The position numbers and the translations under genes are program-made. A stretch of DNA of 64,000 nt from Sphagnum compactum (lineage: Eukaryota; Bryophyta; Sphagnopsida; Sphagnales), in contig OZ234498.1 in the NCBI GenBank assembly GCA_965153455.1, positions 4,030,001 to 4,094,000 of the forward strand, read 5' to 3'. Positions 55,783-64,000 of the stretch are shown piece by piece. A model generated the notes under the pieces. That model worked only from the letters and a program-made list of their open reading frames with translations, was not told where the DNA came from and ran no database searches. How positions within the stretch are numbered: position 1 is the first letter of the stretch; each line of letters opens with the position of its first letter.

Positions 55783-58700
55783 ATGGGGTTGGATTTTGAG
55801 TCGTTGACGGAGGCAACGTCGGGAGCAGTAGGTGGGCTCTTGAGTACAACTTTTCTCTACCCTTTGGATACGTGCAAGACCAAGTATCAAGCTGAAGTTC
55901 GTGCAGGAGCTTCTCGCAAGTATAGGTCTGAATCCATCATTTTTTGTCTGAAGCTTTTTGTTTTGTGTACAGTTTGTTTTTGTGGGTTTAAAAAAGGGCT
56001 TCATCTGCCCTCCTCCCCATGTCTCCCGTGGTTTTTCTGATGTGCAGAGAGGGGGAGCTTTGTTGTGTTTCTTGGGGGGTATAACCAACCAATCCATCAG
56101 AAGTAAATACACACATGAAGGGAAGGGTCCCGGGTCCCTTTCATGATACAAAAGGTATCTTGAACTGAGACATTACATCTTTGCAGGGGTTGCAAGCTAG
56201 AGCATCTTGAAACCCTAAGACCCTTGCAGGGCTTGCAAAGACTGGGTGAGAGTTTTGCACAGCAGATCTGTGCTCTGGGGTGAATGGGTTTTTGGGTGAA
56301 TATTTCAAAGAGTTTGTTTGGAGCAGAATTTTTTGCAGATTTTTTGAAAAAGTTCTAATACTGGCAAGATGATCCCTGTCCAACCTTTTGAGTTGATCAA
56401 ATTAAAAAATAATGCTGAGGTGCTTGCTTGCTTGTCTGCATGTCAGTCTTGTGTTACTGCATCCAGAAGCTTCTCAAAGTGGGTGAGGATGACATGTGTT
56501 TCAGAAAAATTCTTGGGGGCTTGTTGTTGTCGAAACCAAGATGTGAATCACGTAACAGTGTTATTTTTTTGTGTTTGTATAGGTCTTTGTTGGATGTGTT
56601 ACGGGAGGCTATAGAGTCCCGCCAGATTCTCTCGTTATATCAGGGCCTTGGCACCAAGAACTTGCAGTCTGTCATATCCCAGTTCATCTACTTTTACAGC
56701 TACAGCTTCTTCAAGCAGTGGTATTTGCAACGAGCATCACTAAAGAAAATGGGCACTGGGGCAAATCTTATTATTGCTGCTGCTGCAGGCACATGCACAG
56801 TAGTTCTCACTCAGGTTTAAATCTCTACTTCACATCTCAGAATTGACTGACCCCACTTTCATGTCAGTTTATGGAAATGTTTATGACAATTTCATGGGCT
56901 ACACCTGCATCATTGTTTGTCAATTTGGTACCACCTTGTTCTTTGACCTTTCAGCACCACATGGTATGTCGTCTTTCTTGAGTTGAATCTGCCAAAGTAC
57001 TACTTGTTCCTGTTGAACCGGAGCTTGTAATTGGAGAGAGATCATCGTCTTTTGGCTCTAGAAAATTCAAGACAGTTATGGTTGGTTCATCTACTCATGA
57101 TTGGGTTGCTATTTTTTGAGTAAAATGTAGCATTTTTTTCACAATGATCAAGTGTAGATCTGCTTTGTTGCAGCTTGAATGAGGATATTATTGACTCCTT
57201 TGATTAGTGATGCCTCTTAAGTGCTAGCCATCATCATAACCAAGTCTTCTTGTGGCATCCAGAAGTGCAACACAAACTTGGGGATGGAGTTGTTTGTATT
57301 GTGATTTGCCTGAAATTCTGGGCTGATTACGGTACAATTCTCTAGATCCACTGTTGGGAGCTGATGGAAGTCAGTGTGTAGTAGTGATGGCAGCTTGTCA
57401 CTGCTATTCGTTATGAAGCTGATGATGATGGTCTGACACTTTGTGAATGACTCTCATGAGGTTATGACCGCAGCACTCATTATCATGTTACCTCAAAGCG
57501 TTGTTGTGAAGATTTCTCTGCAATCTCATAGATAGGTAAAAAGTTTCTTTCTGCAATCACATTGACCATTTGTTCCATAATTGTGATCTGCTGCCTTATT
57601 GTTATTCTCCTCAGTGTGGCTGTTTTTAGGATGTTAACTGGGAATTGCTTTGTGATCCTCCCATTTCAGTGCCTAAGAAGCTTGCTCATAGTGCACTCCT
57701 TGGTCTTACTCTTTTCTGCTTGAAGTTTCCAATCACCCAACTGTAGTTTTGTCTACAGTTGGCATCTCTGTCATGAAATTTGTGATGAGTAACACTATAG
57801 TGAGCTGATCTTGTACTCCGTTTGGACAATGTGTAGCCCTTGGATACAGCATCAGCACGAATGCAAACCAGCACTTTTGGGGAGTCAAAAGGTTTACGAG
57901 CAACACTGACTGAGGGTAGTTGGAAGGAAGCCTTTGCAGGCATAGGTGCCTCCCTTGTTCTTGTCTCCAATCCTGCCATTCAGGTTGTGTTCTCCTTTAG
58001 CATGGGTGTTCTACTTTCTCCACTATGTTAATACCTTGCCTGTGTTTGTGGTTTTGCGCTATTGTGAATCTGTTTTGACCCTCCCTTTATTGAGCTAATT
58101 AACTTTTCTGTATACATTCTTGGTTTGGACAGTTTTTTTCAGTTTATGTGCTTATTTTGAATTGAACATGTTGTTCAATATCTGGGAAAAAGCATTTTGT
58201 TTCGGTATTTTCATTTGCCATTTCTCACTGTCAATTTTGTCTTTGGGTTGTGCAGTATACAGTTTTTGAGCAGTTAAAGGACCATCTGCTTCAGCCCAAA
58301 GTTAATGCTGCAGTGGTTGACAAAGGACAGGCAGAAATACCCTCTCGAATCCTGTTGTCAGCCTTTCAGGCTTTCTTGGTTGGGGCTATTTCCAAGACAG
58401 TTGCCACGATTCTTACATATCCAGCCATTCGGTACGTCATTTTGAGAAACTCTCCTCCTCTCACCTCTCTTCTCTCAGCTGGACGATGGAAGCAGTCCAT
58501 GTGGGTGAAGTGACAGATTTCCCAGTCTTCCAGATCTTGAAAATGTGACTGCATAGGGCTAGACCTGTTACCCACTAGATGCCTAGCACATTTTGGAGGT
58601 CAATTCATACAATTGGTCTGACCGAAGTTTTAGAAAAAAGTCCTCACTGATGCATCAGACGGGAAAATCAGCCAATTGCAGGTGGATTAGCATTAATAAG

Positions 58701-59571
58701 TGCTGCCCCAGCTGTCTCCTCCCAAATATAACTGCAACCTTTGCTGCCAATACATGCCTTCACCTAATTGGCTCCTTGTTGCCTTTGGGTAGGAAAGTCC
58801 TCCTCCTTCCCTTCCCCTGTAGAGGTCACTGCATGCCTTATTTTCATCTAACCATGCCTTAAATTGACATGAACTTCCCTGGTCAGCATGCCATTCAGAG
58901 CCTTGACCACACTCCACATGGCCCAAAAATGTGTTTTGAAAAAATATTTTGTTTCTGCTTGCTGCATCAATTAAAAATTTCAATAGAAGTTAGTATTGGC
59001 TTATCAGGCATCTTGGGGTTTTACTGTCTTTTACTGTCTTTTGCATTTGAAGAGAGAGTGGGAGTGACGGGTTTGCTGTCATCAGTAAGATGCAATCAAA
59101 CTTCGTGTTTTGTTTGAGTTTTTGATGGGCTAACAAATTGTCTCAGGTCCTTGCTTGCTACTCACGGAGATTGTAGACATCTGTTGTTGCAGGACGAAAG
59201 TGATGCTACAAGCTGCAGAATCGCAGGAGGACAAACTCCTTCGAATGAATGGTGGTGGGGCAGGTGAACGTGACAGGTCCAGTGGCAAGAAGGGAATGCT
59301 GCAGGTAGTTCATGAGATCTGGATAAAAGAAGGGCTTTTAGGATTCTACAAAGGACTGAAGGCCCAGATAGTAAAAACGGTGCTCTCTGCAGCTCTTATG
59401 TTAATGATTAAGGAGAAGGTGGCACATAATACGTGGGTAGTGATGCTGGCATTGCGGCAATGGTTGCTTACAGGAAAGAGCAAGTTGAAAGAAGTCAAGC
59501 TTCCTCCCGCTGTGATTGCACCTGTCAGTGTTGCTGGAGTAGCATTGGCATCCAGGGCATCCAGTAGGTAA
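55783..59571 (+). CDS. PNC1: Peroxisomal adenine nucleotide carrier (PNC-like, mitochondrial carrier family)
   Basis: Imports ATP into peroxisomes in exchange for AMP/ADP, needed for fatty-acid activation. Five exons, 55783-55925, 56583-56814, 57837-57983, 58256-58431 and 59193-59571, close in phase to 358 residues. Three carrier repeats show the signature P-x-D-x-x at [15 protein letters not shown] (repeat 1) and [14 protein letters not shown] (repeat 2), and the variant [13 protein letters not shown] (repeat 3). Plant PNC hallmarks are the N-terminus [23 protein letters not shown] cut to its core [35 protein letters not shown] and [13 protein letters not shown]. The repeat 3 loop is longer than in PNC proteins I remember, and the C-terminus (ASRASSR) is extended. 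The last exon may instead splice at AG|GTAAAT; the next acceptor would give the same Arg-stop. Intron 2 carries the dispersed repeat also found near GCH1. PNC1 versus PNC2 cannot be told apart here. Confidence 0.9.
57221..57534 (+). repeat. Dispersed repeat, copy B (intron 2 of the PNC-like gene)
   Basis: About 314 bp, same orientation as and homologous to 46779-47088. Both copies lie within or next to transcription units. Confidence 0.75.
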
Positions 59572-60399
59572 ATTTACAAAGAAGGTGTTTTTCCTCAGCG
59601 CCTCTTTGATACAACTCAGCTGATACTTCACATTTTATGGTTGAACAGGTAACACACAGTCACTGTGATGATGAATACCAGACCTCCATTTTCATCATGG
59701 TACGTTATCCAGTTTCCTTGCAACTTGAATTACTGTACTGATCTTGTGATGAGTCTTTGGACTTTCATAATCATCTACTGCATGTCACAATTCTCTCTCA
59801 TCTACACACTGTCACAGTTTCACTAATTGCTGCCCTGGGAATTCAGAATTCAATTTACAAGTCTCAATAAGGCTTTCTTTGCACACAGGAGAAGATGTTT
59901 TGTTGTTGACATGTGCAAGTAGGAAGATTTGGAAAATTCTGCAGTGTTATCTGACAATGTGCAAAGTTATGCACTTCTTCTGGAGCAAACACTCTTGTGA
60001 CCTTTGTAAGCTTTCCACTTGCAGTTCGTACTCCTTTACAATATTATGTTTGTACACTCCAATTTGACATTTAGCACTATAGTTTTGTACAGTATCAAAT
60101 TACAAACAGAAACAATTACGTTTGCAAAATTGTTGGGAATGTCACTGACAATCAATGCCATGAGTTACATGAACACCATCTCAATCCTGTAAGATTGATT
60201 CCAGATTTTCCAATATAACTTCCATATATTACAATTGATGAACAACAGCAAAGGTTTGTGGGATGGGGAAACCTTGAAGTGTGCATGAAACTCTCATTTA
60301 GGGAACAGAATCTGATGATGAGCTCTGGATTGGTTTTCCAGAAAGCACTTTATGCAAGTTCTGAACCCATGGCTGTATTTTCCTTTGCTTTCAAAGAAG
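59572..60399. other. Convergent intergenic region and 3' untranslated sequence
   Basis: The carrier gene ends at 59571 and the minus-strand KEULE-like gene ends at 60400, so this 0.8 kb holds both 3' untranslated regions. I see no additional gene. Confidence 0.6.
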
Positions 60400-63300
60400 T
60401 TAGAAATCAACGATTTCTGGACTGTTTAACTCCTTCAGCTTCTGCACACATTTGACCAAGCATATTGGTACCAGATGTTACACTCTGGTCCCAGTATGTG
60501 TGTGAGATAGAAAAACACACAAATTGCAAGAAAAAAAATGGAAAAAAAACCCAGAGAGAATTCTCCTGCAAATTCAAGCCTTTAAATCACTTGTTTTAAG
60601 GCAAGGTCATCATACCCGGACAAATTGTTTGGGATTGTCAATGTTTGTGGAGCCAAGTACCACTTCTCTTTTCAATTGTGGAGTTAGCTTATGTGCAACA
60701 CGTAACTGTGAAAGAATCAAACCGAGGAGAAATTAGACCCAAAAGCCAGAAATCAGAATCAAGTAAAAATGCACCAAAATGTTTCAAGTCAGAAATCAGA
60801 ACCAAGCAACAACACACCCAAATGTTGATTTTCTTGTGTCTAGACTCAAAGGCATGTGTGTGATTGGTTAGGGGGCCCACACCTCTGATCGGGTCATGCC
60901 TCCAACAATGAAAATAAAAATACGTTTTCCATTGATTTTGGGATCACTGGCAGCGGCTTTAAGAACAGAGTTGCTGCCAACCCAACAGACGACCATTAGA
61001 GTCATTAGGTACACATTTGAATTGAAATTCTGGAAAAAAGGAATGCAGTCACTGTAACCTGCTGACCCACTTGAGAACATGATCAAAGAGCACTATGACT
61101 TCGTAATTTATCTCTTGATTCCCATCATGAGAAATCATAACTATGTCTATCTAAGCACATGATAGCGTATGTGTGTGTCTATGCAAGACTCTCTTCTGTC
61201 TCCCTCACCATGGCTCATCCGTGCATTATTTTGGCTCGAAAATGTACTAACTGCCCTCTTGTTTGGTTTGTATGGTTTGACATGTTTGTGAGCTCAACTT
61301 GAGGAGCTTGTCCTAGTCTTGTACACACAATTTTGTTTCAAGTACAGCAAGAACCGGTGTCACAAACATGGGAGCAAAATGCAAACCTGGAGTAACCATC
61401 ATCAGATGAAGCTCGACCCCTGGATGCCCAGGTGGAACCGGGTCCTTTGGCAGTAGTGCGTCTGGATTGAACTGGTCTAGAATTCGGGGCTGTTGGAGGT
61501 CGTGAAAATGGAGAGGAAGCGTGCATGGAACTTCCAGATGGATCTTTCAAATATGGATACTCTTCCTTGGAAAGAACTCCCTTGTCCATATCCTCCACAA
61601 TATCCTGCATTGCTCCAAACAAACATTTCTGTGAGATACTGTAATCCTGTTCAGATATATTCCTACCACCCATAGACATGAACTGCTGTGCTCTTTGCAA
61701 ATGACAACTTTGACAATCATATGCAGAGAGAGAAAGGGGCTTACCTGTACTAAGGGATAGAATCTTGACAGCTGCCAACTTTCTTCATCCTGTTCTTTTG
61801 TCCTTCTGAGTGGTCGCTTGCTCTGCAAGAGAAAATCTCATCAGAGTTGCACAACTACCCAATAAATATCATGTGTTGCCAAAGAAACTCTTTTTTTGCT
61901 TCATACTTCTGTTTTTGGGGTGGATGCTTGCATAAATAGTTTTACCTTCCGTGCACCAAATTTCAGTGCAAGCTTCTCAACTCCTGAGTGTGGCTTTTTT
62001 GACACTTGGACTCCCAAAAACTCTAAATTAGTGACAGCATTCATTTCAGTGCTGCTTAGTCGTGCCAACTGCACACAACAAAAAAACAAGACAATCTTAT
62101 CAAGGAATTTCTGCAGCTCGAAAAGTTGATCATTTCAAATTGATTGGTCAAAATGAACTGATTGTAACAGCACTGCAAGCCACAAAAAGCTGATTGTATA
62201 CAAAAACATAGTTGGGTCTGAGTCATTCAACTAAAACATACTTGCAATCATAACCTTTGTTCATGAACAACACAAATGGTATAAACCTGTTCCAGGTGAC
62301 AGTAAGTACTACTATGATGAGGAATAGAAGCAGGTATAAAGGGAAGAGAAGAAAGACCTTCATCCACTGCATCTGTTTTGTTTCATCCAACTTTTCAGGA
62401 TGTGTTACAGTATAGATCATTAAGAGTCGCAATTTGTTTTCTGAACTCATCTCCTGCCATCCATCATCACGATTGGGATCAGCAACTGAGAGATACTTTC
62501 AGATCATAAACGAGAATTGCAGATGCAGAAAACGAAAAAACCCCACTTTTCTCTCTGACTAGAATCACAGAGATCTAGCCAAGAACAATATCAGTTGCTA
62601 ATCCCAGATAAACTTCAGATCACAAACAAGAATCGCAGATGTAGAGAAAAAAAAACTCCACTTTTCTCTCTGACCAGAATCACACAGATCTAGCCACATT
62701 TTGCTGTTTTGCACCTGATTCACATTGAGTATGTTGATAAGTTCCTTAATAGTTGCATCTCCATAGACAAAATCCTGCTCCAGATTGCCAATATCACTCA
62801 AACCATCTTGTTTAATCTTGGCATTCAGCAATGTTGCAATCTGCACAAAACCCACATGTCCCATTAGACTTCCTTCCTTCCTTCCGTCACAACTAATCTC
62901 AAAGTTAGTTGAGGCCTTTAAGATTCCAGTTATACTCCTGCTTCTGCCGCCACTGATGGAACAACCATGTAGTTTGTTTAAGAAGAAGACCTCACATGAA
63001 TGTGAACACTGAGCTTATCAAGCTGGTCACGATACTGGGGAAGTGCCTGCACCATCTTCTGCATGTCTCTGGTTGACAACTCTTGTCCCTCTCTGTTGAA
63101 AACAACAAATGGTGCTGCCATTCAGGTCTCACGTAGAGGAGACCGATGACCAAGTCTCAAATTCTTCACATCAGTAGAGCAACCCTCTTGCAAGTGAAAA
63201 GTTGTTCCAATGATCAAACTAGAATAGCAGCTGAGGGAGGAGGGAAGAGGTTGGTTTACCTTGTACCCAGCTTAATCTGAGCAGCCTTATTCTTAGATGT

Positions 63301-63839
63301 AAAAGTTTGCATCTTATCTGTCAAGCGTACACTTGCCTGTTTCAAGGTGGTCCAGGAGTCAGTCAGTCAGTCCTTGGAAAGAACTCCCATGATGTGAAGG
63401 CATAATAAAAAGCCCACTGGTGGAACTGCGAGGCTTGAGTAGAGAAGAAAAGAAAAAAAGGGATAGGAATAGTCCTAAACAAAAGCAGAGGAACGAAGGC
63501 CTCCAAATCTGATACATTTCAAGGGACAAACAGAGTAGAGATACATACATCAGCAATGAAAAGGTCACGGAGTTCCACCCAGACAGGATCGTGCTCCTCC
63601 AGCAACACCTCCTTGTTTTCTCTCCTGCCTCCATTAGTTGTCTGCAGTTAACACAGCCCCCAAGAAAAAAACCTCTGACTTCTCAAAACCAAACACAAAC
63701 ATGACTGAACAATGTCGTCAGGGAAGAAGGACCAGGGATAGACATGTCTAAGTACCTCATATTTGTACTTGTTGCCGTCCAAGTCCAGGAGATCATGGCA
63801 CATGGCATCATATGTCCACTCATGTATGACTGCTGCTAT
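60400..63839 (-). CDS. KEU: KEULE/SEC1-type Sec1/Munc18 protein, 3' part (5' end outside the window)
   Basis: SM proteins bind syntaxins and drive SNARE-mediated vesicle fusion; KEULE acts with KNOLLE at the cell plate in cytokinesis. Twelve visible exons: 63839-63756, 63641-63549, 63336-63260, 63092-62996, 62840-62715, 62453-62358, 62068-61946, 61822-61745, 61604-61387, 60973-60883, 60705-60616, 60441-60400. They close in phase to 404 residues plus stop. Signature segments: [133 protein letters not shown] and [19 protein letters not shown]. The family is about 660 residues, so roughly 250 N-terminal residues lie beyond the window. Sequence after 63839 should be intron on this strand. Confidence 0.93.
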
Positions 63840-64000
63840 CTTCAGACAAACCAACTGGGTGTCATTTGGTTCCTCCCCCCAATATTCTCAATGCCTAATC
63901 CTCTGGGTCTCACAATCCTCTTTCTAGATTGTGTCTTCTTCCTCTCAACTGAAAAAAAATCTTCTTTGTAAAACCTTTTTGAGAGATTCTTCTTTGATTC
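63840..64000 (-). other. Intron of the KEULE-like gene, truncated by the window edge
   Basis: The minus-strand acceptor GTCTGAAG precedes the first visible exon at 63839. No SM-protein reading continues in the remaining 160 bases. Confidence 0.6.

Noticed and set aside
54805-56151. Overlapping minus-strand frames of 144 and 199 residues
   Set aside because: They are translations of GA/GAA/TTTC microsatellites and of the antisense of carrier exon 1.
1-64000. tRNA or rRNA genes
   Set aside because: I found no cloverleaf with TTCGA-type T-loop and no rRNA core sequence by eye; a tRNA scan would be needed to exclude a diverged one.

Overview
This is a plant nuclear window with eukaryotic, intron-split genes and no bacterial features. 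Three recognisable genes are plant-type: a bimodular GTP cyclohydrolase I, a peroxisomal adenine nucleotide carrier (PNC-like) and a KEULE/SEC1 syntaxin-binding protein. AT-rich intergenic DNA, short GT-AG introns and the retroelement types fit a non-seed land plant, perhaps a bryophyte; that placement is inference, and a related streptophyte is not excluded.

Left third (about 2.3-20.2 kb): a nest of transposable elements. A 5' piece of a Ty1/copia element (LTR, primer site, gag) abuts a Ty3/gypsy chromovirus on the minus strand (two LTRs, two internal deletions, chromodomain remnant). Next comes a long plus-strand Ty3/gypsy relic with an unusual domain order: protease, DNA cytosine-5 methyltransferase, reverse transcriptase, RNase H, integrase, PHD finger. 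Its reverse transcriptase is split by a complete 3.9-kb, GC-rich hAT transposon with terminal inverted repeats and a perfect 8-bp target-site duplication (ATGAAGAT). The methyltransferase plus PHD retroelement is the most notable object here: one mobile element that combined a DNA-methylation writer with a probable histone reader.

Middle (20.2-31 kb): gene-poor, AT-rich DNA with a decayed DNA topoisomerase II fragment that still holds an intron-like break (about 24.1-24.95 kb), and several degenerate tandem repeat fields (27.2-27.7, 28.7-29.2, 29.2-30.4 and 30.4-30.5 kb).

Right half: a cysteine-rich plant protein gene (32.7 to about 35.8 kb) just upstream of a 16-exon SNF2 ATPase with an embedded RING finger (36.4-42.3 kb), then GTP cyclohydrolase I (44.6-46.6 kb), an 8-9 kb AT-rich repeat-bearing gap, the PNC-like carrier (55.8-59.6 kb) and, convergent with it, the 3' part of a KEULE/SEC1 gene on the minus strand that runs off the window. 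These host genes are functionally unrelated: folate synthesis, peroxisomal ATP import, secretory vesicle fusion and chromatin or DNA-repair remodelling. All exon models were built by eye. For the SNF2, GTP cyclohydrolase, carrier and KEULE genes the splice phases close exactly across every exon.
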